From contig NZ_CP063374.1 in the NCBI RefSeq assembly GCF_015160875.1, positions 7,009,501 through 7,073,500 on the forward strand: 64,000 nt of DNA, written 5' to 3'. This stretch comes from Streptomyces chromofuscus. Lineage in GTDB: Bacteria; Actinomycetota; Actinomycetes; Streptomycetales; Streptomycetaceae. The notes beneath the pieces were generated by a model. It was not told where the DNA came from, made no database searches, and saw only the letters and a program-made list of their open reading frames with translations. The position numbers were made by a program, and so were the translations under genes. Shown here in pieces: positions 53,208-62,153 of the stretch. Each line of letters starts with the position of its first letter. The stretch's first letter is position 1.

Positions 53208-53213
53208 GATACT
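53208..53213 (+). promoter_or_regulatory. -10 element for a probable leaderless transcript
   Basis: GATACT at 53208-53213 lies 6 bp before the ATG at 53220. This spacing suggests that transcription starts at the start codon. Confidence 0.4.
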
Positions 53214-53219
53214 CACCGT

Positions 53220-54242
53220 ATGTCTGCCGCGTACGCGACCTTCGGCCTGGCACCGGCGATGCGTGCCGGTGAAGTTCTCGCGGACGGTGGCTTCCAGGTG
53301 CACCGGGACTTCGTGGACTTCATCGTCGACGGGCGCCCGCTGCTGTTCCGGCTCTCGGACCTGGACGCCGTCTCCCCGCTCGCCTCCGACGTCCCGCCCG
53401 CCATCTTCACCGCCCAGGTGCGCGGCCTGCTGCTGGAGGCCGACGCTCCGCTGGCCGGGGGGCGGCACGTCATCTACGGCTGTCCCGAGTGCGCCGACGT
53501 GGCGTGCGGCGCGGTCACCGCGGTGATCGAGCGGGCCGGCGACGACTACGTCTGGCGGGACTTCGCCTGGCAGACCGGCGAACAGGTCGACCTGGAGCTG
53601 AACGGCTACCGGGGCATCGGCCCGTTCCGCTTCCACGGCGACGCCTACCGCACGGCGCTGCACTCCCTGCTGGACGCCCAGGGTCCCGGCGGCCGCCGCC
53701 GCGTCCTGCTGATCGGCGCCCGCGTCGCCGTGCTCGCCAGACTGGCCGCCGCCCTGCGCACCATCGGCATCGGCGCCGACATCACCCGCGACGCCGACCG
53801 CGTCCCCGCCGACGAGCTGCGCGCTTACGGCGCCGTCGCCTTCGGCCGCGAGGCCGGCCAGGAGGAGCGCGCGGCCGTGCGGCGGGCCTTCGAACGCGCC
53901 GGGGTCGAGGTGGCGTACGTCGACGGACTCGCCCCGATCGTCCCGTTGCTCGTCGCCCAGATCGAACACGCCCTCGACCGCAGCCCGGTGGAGCAGCGCC
54001 GCCTCACCCGCCTGGTCACCGCCGACGGCGAGGCGGGCGTCGAGGTCACCTCGGCCTGCCGGGTCCGGCTCACCGCTTACCGTCTGGACCGTCTTTCCCG
54101 CACCCGCACCCACGAGGTCTTCGACGGGCTCCTCGAACCGGGCCGCCACCGTATCCCCCTGGACGCCAGGGCCGTGAAGGGCGAGTCGTACGTGGTGGCG
54201 AGGACGGCGGGAAGCGTGCTGGTGGAGGCGATGGCACGGTGA
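53220..54242 (+). CDS. Conserved hypothetical (oxidoreductase-like) protein
   Basis: A 340-residue protein without a clear family call. The first half has beta-strands and a Cys pair (YGCPECADVACG, about residues 81-92). The middle (about 160-240) looks like an alpha/beta nucleotide-type domain (RVLLIGARVAVLARLAAALRTIG). Codon use and length support a real gene. ATG at 53220 is chosen because of the promoter spacing; an in-frame ATG at 53178 would add 14 residues with more cysteines (RNCGDTH). Confidence 0.65.
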   Translation: MSAAYATFGLAPAMRAGEVLADGGFQVHRDFVDFIVDGRPLLFRLSDLDAVSPLASDVPPAIFTAQVRGLLLEADAPLAGGRHVIYGCPECADVACGAVTAVIERAGDDYVWRDFAWQTGEQVDLELNGYRGIGPFRFHGDAYRTALHSLLDAQGPGGRRRVLLIGARVAVLARLAAALRTIGIGADITRDADRVPADELRAYGAVAFGREAGQEERAAVRRAFERAGVEVAYVDGLAPIVPLLVAQIEHALDRSPVEQRRLTRLVTADGEAGVEVTSACRVRLTAYRLDRLSRTRTHEVFDGLLEPGRHRIPLDARAVKGESYVVARTAGSVLVEAMAR

Positions 54243-54290
54243 GGACCGACGCGAGATCCGGGCCGGAGGGCCATTAGGATCGGCGGTCTG

Positions 54291-55931
54291 ATGACTGCCA
54301 CCCTCGTCGCCAAGAACCTCGCCGCCGGCCACGGCGACCGCGCGCTCTTCACCGGACTCGACCTGGTCGTCGCGCCCGGCGACGTGATCGGGCTGGTCGG
54401 TGCCAACGGCGCCGGGAAGTCCACGCTGCTGCGGATGCTCGCCGGGCTCGACGCCCCCGAGCAGGGCGAACTGCGCCTGTCCCCGCCCACCGCGACCGTC
54501 GGTCACCTGCCGCAGGAGCCCGAACGGCGGCCGGGCGAAACGGTACGGCAGTTCCTCGCCCGCCGTACCGGCGTCGCCGACGCGCAGCGGGCCATGGACG
54601 AGGCCACCGAGGCCCTGGTCGAAGGAGCGCCCGGCGCGGACGACGCCTACGCCGGCGCCCTGGAGCGCTGGCTCGGCCTCGGCGGCGCCGACCTCGACGA
54701 ACGCGCCGAGGAGGTCGCCGACTCGCTCGGCCTCGCCGTCGGCCTCGACCAGGCGATGACGTCCCTCTCCGGCGGCCAGGCGGCCCGCGCCGGCCTCGCC
54801 TCGCTCCTGCTCTCCCGCTACGACGTCTTCCTGCTGGACGAGCCCACCAACGACCTCGACCTGGACGGCCTGGAGCGCCTCGAACGCTTCGTGCGCGGAC
54901 TGCGCGCCGGCACGGTCGTCGTCAGCCACGACCGCGAGTTCCTCACCCGCACGGTCACGAAGGTCCTCGAACTCGACCTCGCCCAGCAGCAGATCAACCT
55001 CTACGGCGGTGGCTACGCGGCCTACCTGGAGGAACGCGAGGTGGCCCGGCGGCACGCGCGCGAGGACTACGAGGAGTACGCCGACAAGAGGACCGCCCTG
55101 CAGGACCGCGCGCAGATGCAGCGTTCCTGGATGGACAAGGGCGTGAAGAACGCCCGGCGCAAGGCGGGCAACGACAACGACAAGATCGGGCGCAAGTTCC
55201 GCAGCGAGGCCAGCGAGAAGCAGGCCGCGAAGGCCCGGCAGACCCAGCGCATGATCGAACGGCTGGAGGTCGTCGAGGAGCCCCGCAAGGAGTGGGAGCT
55301 GCGCATGGAGATCGCCTCGGCACCCCGCTCCGGTGCGGTCGTGGCGACCCTGCGCGACGCCGAGGTGCGGCGCGGCGACTTCGTCCTCGGCCCGGTGACC
55401 CTCCAGATCGACTGGGCGGACCGGGTGGCGGTCACCGGCGCGAACGGCGCGGGCAAGTCGACGCTGCTCGGCGCCCTGCTCGGCCGCGTCCCGCTCGACG
55501 CGGGGCACGCCGCCCTCGGCTCCGGGGTGCTGGTCGGCGAGGTCGACCAGGCCCGCAAGCTGTTCCACGGCCCCGAGGCGCTGCTGGACGCGTTCCGCGC
55601 CGCCGTGCCGGACACCGAACCGGTCGAGGTGCGTACGCTCCTGGCCAAGTTCGGCCTGAAGTCGGACCACGTCCTGCGCCCGGCGGCCACCCTCTCGCCC
55701 GGCGAGCGCACCCGTGCCGCCCTCGCCCTCCTGCAGGGCCGGGGTGTCAACCTCCTGGTCCTCGACGAGCCCACGAACCACCTCGACCTGCCCGCCATCG
55801 AACAGCTGGAGTCGGCCCTCGACGCCTACACCGGCACACTGCTGCTGGTCACCCACGACCGCCGTATGCTGGACGCCGTGCGCGTCACCCGCCGGCTGGA
55901 GGTCGCGGACGGCAAGGTGACCGAGCGCTAA
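54291..55931 (+). CDS. ABC-F family ATPase
   Basis: A 546-residue cytosolic protein with two ABC cassettes: VGANGAGKST (about residue 38), LSGGQAARA, VFLLDEPTNDLD; linker about 230-330 (basic and helical); second cassette VTGANGAGKST, LSPGERTRA, LVLDEPTNHLD. No membrane domain. It probably acts on the ribosome; unlike the ABC-F at 35-37 kb there is no long leader. TAGGAT (54275-54280) is a good -10 only 10 bp before ATG, so the transcript is short or leaderless. Confidence 0.9.
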   Translation: MTATLVAKNLAAGHGDRALFTGLDLVVAPGDVIGLVGANGAGKSTLLRMLAGLDAPEQGELRLSPPTATVGHLPQEPERRPGETVRQFLARRTGVADAQRAMDEATEALVEGAPGADDAYAGALERWLGLGGADLDERAEEVADSLGLAVGLDQAMTSLSGGQAARAGLASLLLSRYDVFLLDEPTNDLDLDGLERLERFVRGLRAGTVVVSHDREFLTRTVTKVLELDLAQQQINLYGGGYAAYLEEREVARRHAREDYEEYADKRTALQDRAQMQRSWMDKGVKNARRKAGNDNDKIGRKFRSEASEKQAAKARQTQRMIERLEVVEEPRKEWELRMEIASAPRSGAVVATLRDAEVRRGDFVLGPVTLQIDWADRVAVTGANGAGKSTLLGALLGRVPLDAGHAALGSGVLVGEVDQARKLFHGPEALLDAFRAAVPDTEPVEVRTLLAKFGLKSDHVLRPAATLSPGERTRAALALLQGRGVNLLVLDEPTNHLDLPAIEQLESALDAYTGTLLLVTHDRRMLDAVRVTRRLEVADGKVTER

Positions 55932-56497
55932 CGAGGCGTCAGCCGGGCCGCCAGCTCCGGATAGTCGACGACCAGGCCGTCCGCGTCGAAGTCCAGCTCG
56001 CTGGTGAAGTCACCCGACGCGAACCGCACCCGCCCGCCGCCGTCGGTGCGGGCGAGGTGCGTGTACGTCTGCACCGACGGCCGTACGGTCAGGTCGGGCA
56101 CCGACACCCAGGCCATCAGGAACTCCCGCTCACCGGCCGTCCGGTGCAGACCGTGCCGGAGCACGGGCATGGTGTTGGTCAGGGGACACAGCCCCAGGTC
56201 GCAGTCGAGCGCCCCGTGCACGTCCGGCACCTGCTCCCCGTCGGCGGTCCACGCGCCCCGCCCGTCGTGCCGCAGATCGAGCGTCCGCGTCACCTCCGCC
56301 GTCTCGGCGGTCACCTGGAGCCGCCGCGTCACGTATCCGTCGCCGGTCCGCAGTTCGTACGACACCCAGTACGGCTCCGGATCCGTCCCCACCGCCCGCC
56401 CCCGCGCCCGCAGGGACTCCCCGTCGAACGTGACCCAGGCGGTCTCGTAGCCATGGCTCGCGATGACGTCCCAGGTCACCGCACGCGAAGTGGTCAT
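55928..56497 (-). CDS. Putative glycolipid-binding protein
   Basis: A 189-residue protein of the PF06475-type family (annotated as putative glycolipid-binding). It has mostly beta strands, the segment LDCDLGLCPLTNTMPVLRHGL in the middle (about 98-118) and ends with YPELAARLTPR. The family name rests on weak evidence. Its 3' end overlaps the convergent ABC-F gene by 4 bp. Confidence 0.7.
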   Translation of the reverse strand: MTTSRAVTWDVIASHGYETAWVTFDGESLRARGRAVGTDPEPYWVSYELRTGDGYVTRRLQVTAETAEVTRTLDLRHDGRGAWTADGEQVPDVHGALDCDLGLCPLTNTMPVLRHGLHRTAGEREFLMAWVSVPDLTVRPSVQTYTHLARTDGGGRVRFASGDFTSELDFDADGLVVDYPELAARLTPR

Positions 56498-56600
56498 ACC
56501 GCCACCCTATGGTCGGAGTCGGACGCCGCACGTCGCGCCACCCTGAGGCGCCGACCGGGCCCGAACCCCCCGCAACAGCGGGAATCCGGGCCCGCCCGTC

Positions 56601-58982
56601 TCAGCCCCGTCCGCCCTTCTTGGGGTCGAGCAGACCCGCCCGCCGCAGGGCGTCGGCCATCGCGCTGTTCGCCGGAGCCGGCGCCTGGCGGGCGGCCCCG
56701 CCTCCGTGGCCGCCCCGGCCGCCCTGCCGCTGCTGCGGCGGCCGCCCGCCCCGCTGCGGACGGCGCTCGCCGGGGCCCCGCTCCTGGGGCGCGGCCTCGT
56801 CGTCCAGCCTGAGGGTCAGGGAGATCCGCTTACGCGGAATGTCGACGTCGAGCACCTTCACCTTCACGATGTCACCCGGCTTGACGACGTCCCGCGGGTC
56901 CTTGACGAACGTCTTCGACATCGCGGAGACGTGCACCAGACCGTCCTGGTGCACGCCGACGTCGACGAACGCCCCGAACGCGGCCACGTTGGTGACCACA
57001 CCCTCCAGGACCATGCCCGTCTCGAGGTCGGACAGCTTCTCGACGCCCTCCTTGAAGGTGGCCGTCTTGAACGCCGGCCGCGGGTCGCGCCCCGGCTTCT
57101 CCAACTCCTTGAGGATGTCGCCGACCGTCGGCAGACCGAACGTCTCGTCCACGAAGTCCTGCGGCTTCAGCGACCGCAGCACGCCCGTGTTGCCGATCAG
57201 CGCGGCCACTTCCTGGCCGGTGGTCTTCACCATCCGCCGGACGACGGGGTACGCCTCCGGGTGCACGCTGGACGCGTCCAGCGGGTCGTCGCCGCCCCGG
57301 ATGCGCAGGAAGCCCGCGCACTGCTCGTACGCCTTCGGCCCGAGCCGCGCCACCTTCTTCAGCTCCGAGCGGGACGTGAACGGGCCGTTGGCGTCCCGGT
57401 GCGCCACGATGTTCTCGGCGAGCCCGGAGGAGATGCCCGAGACGCGCGCGAGCAGCGGCGCGGACGCCGTGTTGACGTCGACGCCGACGCCGTTCACACA
57501 GTCCTCGACCACCGCGTCCAGCGAACGCGACAGCTTCACCTCGGACAGGTCGTGCTGGTACTGGCCGACGCCGATGGACTTCGGGTCGATCTTCACCAGC
57601 TCGGCCAGCGGGTCCTGGAGCCGGCGCGCGATCGACACGGCGCCGCGCAGCGACACGTCCATGTCGGGCAGCTCCTGCGAGGCGAACGCGGAGGCGGAGT
57701 ACACGGACGCGCCCGCCTCGGACACCATCACCTTGGTGAGCTGCAACTCCGGGTGCTTCGCGATCAGTTCACCCGCCAGCTTGTCGGTCTCGCGGGACGC
57801 CGTGCCGTTGCCGATCGCGACCAGCTCCACCGCGTGCTCCTTGGCGAGCCGGGCCAGCTTGGCGATCGCCTCGTCCCACTTGTTGGCCGGGACGTGCGGG
57901 TACACGACGTCGGTGGCGACGACCTTGCCGGTCGCGTCCACGACGGCCACCTTCACCCCCGTACGGAAGCCGGGGTCGAGGCCGAGCGTCGCGCGCGTAC
58001 CGGCCGGAGCGGCCAGCAGCAGGTCCCGCAGGTTCGCCGCGAACACGCCGACCGCCTCGTCCTCGGCGGCGGTGCGCAGCCGGAGGCGGAGGTCGATGCC
58101 GAGGTGGACCAGGACGCGGGTGCGCCAGGCCCAGCGGACGGTGTCCGTCAGCCACTTGTCGGCGGGACGCCCGCGGTCGGCGATCCCGAACCGGGCGGCG
58201 ATGATGCCCTCGTAGGACGAGGGCCCCTCCGTCGGCTCCTCCGGCTCCAGGACGAGGTCGAGGACCTCCTCCTTCTCGCCGCGCAGCATCGCCAGGACGC
58301 GGTGCGAGGGCAGCTCCGTGAACGGCTCGGCGAAGTCGAAGTAGTCCGCGAACTTGGCGCCCGCCTCCTCCTTGCCCTCCCGCACCTTGGCGGCCAGCCG
58401 CCCGCGCACCCACATGCGCTCACGCAGCTCGCCGATCAGGTCGGCGTCCTCCGAGAAGCGCTCGGTGAGGATGGACCGGGCGCCGTCCAGGGCGGCCTGC
58501 GCATCGGCCACGCCCTTGTCGGCGTCCACGAACGCGGCGGCGGCCGCGAGGGGCTCGACGGTCGGGTCGCCGAGCAGCCCTTCGGCCAGTGGCTCAAGAC
58601 CGGCCTCACGGGCGATCTGCGCCTTCGTGCGCCGCTTGGGCTTGTACGGCAGGTAGATGTCCTCCAGGCGCGCCTTCGTCTCGGCACCCCGGATCCGCGC
58701 CTCGAGCTCCTCGGTGAGTTTGCCCTGCTCGCGCACCGACTCCAGGATCGCCGCCCGCCGCTCCTCCAGCTCCCGCAGATAGCGCAGCCGCTCCTCGATC
58801 GTGCGCAGCTGCGCATCGTCGAGCATCTCGGTCGCTTCCTTGCGGTAGCGGGCGATGAAGGGCACCGTCGAACCGCCGTCGAGCAGCTCGACGGCGGCCT
58901 TGACCTGCCGCTCCCGTACGCCGAGTTCCTCGGCGATCCTGCCTTCGATGGACCCTACTGCCAGGGACCCGGGTGTCGTCAC
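56601..58982 (-). CDS. tex: Tex-like RNA-binding protein
   Basis: A 793-residue conserved transcription accessory protein. Domains in order: N-terminal helical Tex_N (IEGRIAEELGVRERQVKAAVEL), YqgF-like fold (about 330-460: TLGLDPGFRTGVKVAVVD), helix-hairpin-helix region (ARVSGISSGLAENIVAHRD) and S1 domain (about 650-715: GMVLEGVVTNVAAFGAFVDVGVHQDGLVHVS). The last 70 residues are Arg/Gly/Gln-rich. GTG at 58982 gives the usual N-terminus; a TTG 13 codons upstream is unlikely. Confidence 0.93.
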   Translation of the reverse strand: MTTPGSLAVGSIEGRIAEELGVRERQVKAAVELLDGGSTVPFIARYRKEATEMLDDAQLRTIEERLRYLRELEERRAAILESVREQGKLTEELEARIRGAETKARLEDIYLPYKPKRRTKAQIAREAGLEPLAEGLLGDPTVEPLAAAAAFVDADKGVADAQAALDGARSILTERFSEDADLIGELRERMWVRGRLAAKVREGKEEAGAKFADYFDFAEPFTELPSHRVLAMLRGEKEEVLDLVLEPEEPTEGPSSYEGIIAARFGIADRGRPADKWLTDTVRWAWRTRVLVHLGIDLRLRLRTAAEDEAVGVFAANLRDLLLAAPAGTRATLGLDPGFRTGVKVAVVDATGKVVATDVVYPHVPANKWDEAIAKLARLAKEHAVELVAIGNGTASRETDKLAGELIAKHPELQLTKVMVSEAGASVYSASAFASQELPDMDVSLRGAVSIARRLQDPLAELVKIDPKSIGVGQYQHDLSEVKLSRSLDAVVEDCVNGVGVDVNTASAPLLARVSGISSGLAENIVAHRDANGPFTSRSELKKVARLGPKAYEQCAGFLRIRGGDDPLDASSVHPEAYPVVRRMVKTTGQEVAALIGNTGVLRSLKPQDFVDETFGLPTVGDILKELEKPGRDPRPAFKTATFKEGVEKLSDLETGMVLEGVVTNVAAFGAFVDVGVHQDGLVHVSAMSKTFVKDPRDVVKPGDIVKVKVLDVDIPRKRISLTLRLDDEAAPQERGPGERRPQRGGRPPQQRQGGRGGHGGGAARQAPAPANSAMADALRRAGLLDPKKGGRG

Positions 58983-59081
58983 GATCCGGTACCGCCTTCT
59001 CCACTTCGGGTTGCGCGGCAATTGTGGCAGGTGGCACCGACAACGGGGGAGCAGGGCGGCAAGTGGCGGGGCGTCGGCCCG

Positions 59082-59219
59082 TCAGGCCCGGCGCGCGCCG
59101 CGCCGGCCGGCCCCGGAGGCGCCGCCGAGGAGGCGGGCCACGGCCCGGAACGGCAGCGTCACCACCGTGGCGACGGCACCGCCGATCTGCCGCAGGACAT
59201 CCGCGATGGCACGGAACAC
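59082..59219 (-). CDS. 45-residue LPFR-motif small protein
   Basis: A short ORF, GTG start at 59219, reading VFRAIADVLRQIGGAVATVV, then TLPFRAVARLLGG and a basic tail. It forms an amphipathic helix with the LPFR motif. I recognise the pattern as a small protein found next to tex in Streptomyces; no function is known. AAAGGGG lies at suitable spacing before the start. Codon use is normal. Confidence 0.75.
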   Translation of the reverse strand: MFRAIADVLRQIGGAVATVVTLPFRAVARLLGGASGAGRRGARRA

Positions 59220-59436
59220 GTGAATCCCCTTTCCTCTGGCTTCTCGTCTCCTGCTCGCGTCCTTCCCGGCGACCAGGTGACCTCCGGGTACCGCGTTCGC
59301 CGCGTGTCATGCCCGGCGGCGGGGCACACGCGCGCGTGCCCCTGCCCGCATGCCGTGGAGGGACGGCGCGGCGATGGCAGGAAAGGTGGGGAACTCGTCA
59401 TTGCGGCCATGCCCGGACGCGCCAAGAATCGCCTGT

Positions 59437-60396
59437 ATGGCGCAGCGAACCGTTCTGGTCGTCCTCTTCGACGGCGTGCAGAGCCTCGACGTCTCCGGTC
59501 CCGCGGAGGTCTTCGCCGGGGCCGAGGCGCTCGTCCCGGGGAGCTACCGCATCCGCACGGCCGGTCTGGACGGCGGCCCGGTCCGGGCCTCCAGCGGGCT
59601 GACCCTCGTACCGGACGAGCCCTTGGCCGACACCTCCGATTCGCACACCCTGGTCGTGCCGGGCGGGCGGGGCACCCGTCGGCCCGACCCGCGGCTGGTC
59701 GCGTGGCTGCGCGCGCACGGGCGGCGGGCGGAACGCCTGGTGTCCGTGTGCACCGGGGCGATCCTGCTCGCCGAGGCGGGTCTGCTGGACGGCCGGAGCG
59801 CCACGACCCACTGGGCGTACGCCGGCAAGCTCGCGCGTGACCACCCGGCCGTGCGGGTGGACGCCGACCCGATCTTCGTGCGGGACGGACACGTCTCCAC
59901 CTCGGCCGGCGTGACCTCGGGCATCGACCTCGCCCTCGCCCTGGTCGAGGAGGACCTGGGCCGCGAGGTGGCCCTCACCGTCGCCCGGCACCTGGTGGTC
60001 TTCCTGCGCCGCCCCGGCAACCAGGCCCAGTTCAGTGCCCAGCTCGCCGCCCAGACCGCCCGGCGCGAGCCGCTGCGCGAGGTTCAGCAGTGGATCACCG
60101 AGCATCCCGCCGGTGAGCTGACCGTCGAGGCGCTCGCCGCCCGCGCCCGCCTCTCACCGCGTCACTTCGCCCGCGCCTTCCGCGCCGAGACCGGCATGAC
60201 ACCCGGCCGCTACGTGGACCGCGTCCGACTCGAACACGCCCGCCGTCTGCTGGAGGACACGGGCGACGGCATCGAGGAGATCTCCCGCGCGAGCGGCTAC
60301 GGCACCCCCGAGGCCATGCGCCGCGCCTTCGTCAACACCCTGGGGACACCCCCCGCCGCATACCGCAGCCGCTTTCACCCGAGACCGACCCACTGA
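59437..60396 (+). CDS. GlxA-type AraC regulator with DJ-1/PfpI domain
   Basis: A 319-residue regulator. Residues 1-170 are a DJ-1/PfpI-like domain (VLVVLFDGVQSLDVSGPAEVF; nucleophile elbow region VCTGAILLAEAGLL). Residues about 215-315 are an AraC helix-turn-helix pair (LSPRHFARAFRAETGMTPGRYV and YGTPEAMRRAFVNTLGTPP). Such regulators sense small molecules or redox state. ATG at 59437 has no clear ribosome site. A DJ-1 paralogue follows 311 bp downstream. Confidence 0.88.
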   Translation: MAQRTVLVVLFDGVQSLDVSGPAEVFAGAEALVPGSYRIRTAGLDGGPVRASSGLTLVPDEPLADTSDSHTLVVPGGRGTRRPDPRLVAWLRAHGRRAERLVSVCTGAILLAEAGLLDGRSATTHWAYAGKLARDHPAVRVDADPIFVRDGHVSTSAGVTSGIDLALALVEEDLGREVALTVARHLVVFLRRPGNQAQFSAQLAAQTARREPLREVQQWITEHPAGELTVEALAARARLSPRHFARAFRAETGMTPGRYVDRVRLEHARRLLEDTGDGIEEISRASGYGTPEAMRRAFVNTLGTPPAAYRSRFHPRPTH

Positions 60397-60707
60397 ACTC
60401 CCGCCCGACCCCGGCCAACAGCCAACAGCCGACCGAACACCCGGCCCACTCGCCGGCCTCTCGGGCATCCGGCCCACTGACACCCCACCGCGCGCATCAC
60501 CCGCGCCAGGCCCACTGACGGACCGGCCCACCGGGTTCTGGGCCGCACACCTCACCGGCCCGGCCCACTCGCGCCCCGCCGGCGCGCCGAGCCCCGCGGC
60601 CATCTTCACCCCGCACCGGCCAACAGCCCCACCGCCCCCGGCGCACACCCACGGCCCGACCCTCCGACCGCACCCGCCAACCGCACACTCCGACCGAAAG
60701 GCCCCCG
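60397..60707 (+). other. C-rich gene-free spacer
   Basis: About 310 bp with very many C and few G on the + strand, no supported gene, and repeated GGCCCACTG/GGCCCACTC units (five times between 60440 and 60580) plus CGGCCAACAGCC twice. In RNA form such C-rich, G-poor stretches are typical of Rho-binding (rut) sites. GAAAGG before 60708 is the ribosome site of the next gene. Confidence 0.5.
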
Positions 60708-61343
60708 ATGCAGATCGCCCTGCTCGTCTACGACCGGTTCACCGCACTCGACGCCGTCGGCCCGTACGAGATCCTCTGCCGCATCCCGGACGCCGAGATC
60801 GTCTTCGTCGGCAAGGAGGCGGGCCCCGTCCGCACCGACACCGGAGCGCTGGCCCTCACCGCCGACAAGGCGCTCGACGAGGTGCCCCACCCGGACGTCC
60901 TGGTCGTCGCCGGCGGCCCCGGACAGAGCGCCCTGATGGAGGACCAGGTCCTGATCGACTGGCTGCGCGGCGTGGACGCCACCAGCACCTGGACGACCTC
61001 CGTCTGCACCGGGTCCCTGCTGCTCGCCGCCGCCGGCCTGCTCACCGGACGCCGTGCCACCTCCCACTGGCTCGCCCTCGGTCACCTCGAGCGGTACGGG
61101 GCCGCACCGACGGAGGAGCGGGTCGTCTTCGACGGCAAGTACGTCACGGCCGCCGGTGTCTCCTCCGGCATCGACATGGCGCTCGCCCTGCTCGGCCGGA
61201 TCGCCGGCGACGACTACGCCCGGGCGGTACAGCTGGCCACGGAGTACGACCCGCAGCCGCCCTACGACGCCGGGTCGCCGCAGAAGGCGCCCGCGCCGAT
61301 CGTCGAGGAGATCCGCGCGCGGAGCCGATTCATCCTGACGTAG
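60708..61343 (+). CDS. DJ-1/PfpI family protein
   Basis: A 211-residue protein resembling isonitrile hydratase/PfpI-type enzymes: IALLVYDRFTALDAVGPYEI, the nucleophile Cys in SVCTGSLLLAAAGLL (about residues 98-112) and GVSSGIDMALAL. It lacks a DNA-binding part. It is similar in layout to the N-terminal half of the AraC/GlxA regulator upstream, so the two may have come from one duplication. ATG at 60708. Its stop overlaps the convergent hydratase gene by 14 bp. Confidence 0.87.
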   Translation: MQIALLVYDRFTALDAVGPYEILCRIPDAEIVFVGKEAGPVRTDTGALALTADKALDEVPHPDVLVVAGGPGQSALMEDQVLIDWLRGVDATSTWTTSVCTGSLLLAAAGLLTGRRATSHWLALGHLERYGAAPTEERVVFDGKYVTAAGVSSGIDMALALLGRIAGDDYARAVQLATEYDPQPPYDAGSPQKAPAPIVEEIRARSRFILT

Positions 61344-62085
61344 GCACCGTCCAGGTGAAGCGCGGCTGCCGGCGCTCCAGGAAGGCGGCGACGCCCTCCG
61401 CGGTGTCGGCGTTGCCGCGTGCCAGCCCGGCCCAGTGGGCGTCCCGGTCGGTGCGACCGTCGGCGAACTCCTTCGCCGCGGCCTGCGTCAGCTGCGAGCG
61501 GGAGACCAGGATCCGGGTGAACTCGGCGACCCGCTTGCCGAGTTCACCCTCCGGCAGCACCTCGTCGACCAGCCCGGTGCGCAGCGCCCGGTCGGCGCCG
61601 AGCAACTCACCGGAGAACAGCAGGTACTTGGCGGTGGCTGGACCGACCAGGGACACCAACCGCCGGGTCGCGGACGCCGGATACACGATCCCCAGCTTCG
61701 CCGGCGTCACCCCGAACAGCGACCCCTCCTCCGCGAACCGCAGGTCGCAGGCCGCCGCGAGCTGTGCCCCGCCGCCCACGCAGTGCCCGCGGACCGCGGC
61801 CAGCGTCGGCTTCGGGAACGCGGCGAGCGCCTCCTCCGCCAGCACGGACAGCCCCTGGGCCTCGGCGGGCGAGGCGCGCAGCGTGGAGATGTCGGCGCCC
61901 GCGCAGAACGTGCCGCCCTCGCCCGTCAGCACCAGCGCGCGCACCACCGGATCGGCCGCCAGGGCGTCCAGCAGCTCGGGCAGCGCCCGCCACATCCCGG
62001 CCGTCATGGCGTTGCGCTTGGCCGGATGGGCGATGACGACGGTCGCCACCGAGTCGGCGACGTGGTGCAGCAGCTGGGGCTCCAT
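61330..62085 (-). CDS. Enoyl-CoA hydratase/isomerase
   Basis: A 251-residue crotonase-fold enzyme. Oxyanion hole residues are in FCAGADISTL and GHCVGGGAQLAAACDLRFA; the second acidic residue usually present is less clear (VTPAKLGIVYPASATRRL), so the exact reaction is not certain. ATG at 62085 gives a normal family length; an earlier ATG at 62121 is less supported. Confidence 0.88.
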   Translation of the reverse strand: MEPQLLHHVADSVATVVIAHPAKRNAMTAGMWRALPELLDALAADPVVRALVLTGEGGTFCAGADISTLRASPAEAQGLSVLAEEALAAFPKPTLAAVRGHCVGGGAQLAAACDLRFAEEGSLFGVTPAKLGIVYPASATRRLVSLVGPATAKYLLFSGELLGADRALRTGLVDEVLPEGELGKRVAEFTRILVSRSQLTQAAAKEFADGRTDRDAHWAGLARGNADTAEGVAAFLERRQPRFTWTVPTSG

Positions 62086-62153
62086 GCGCGGGATGCTAGC
62101 CGTACCCCCGCTCCGTACCATCGACGAGGGGGTTGGTGAGAGGAGGCGGCCCG

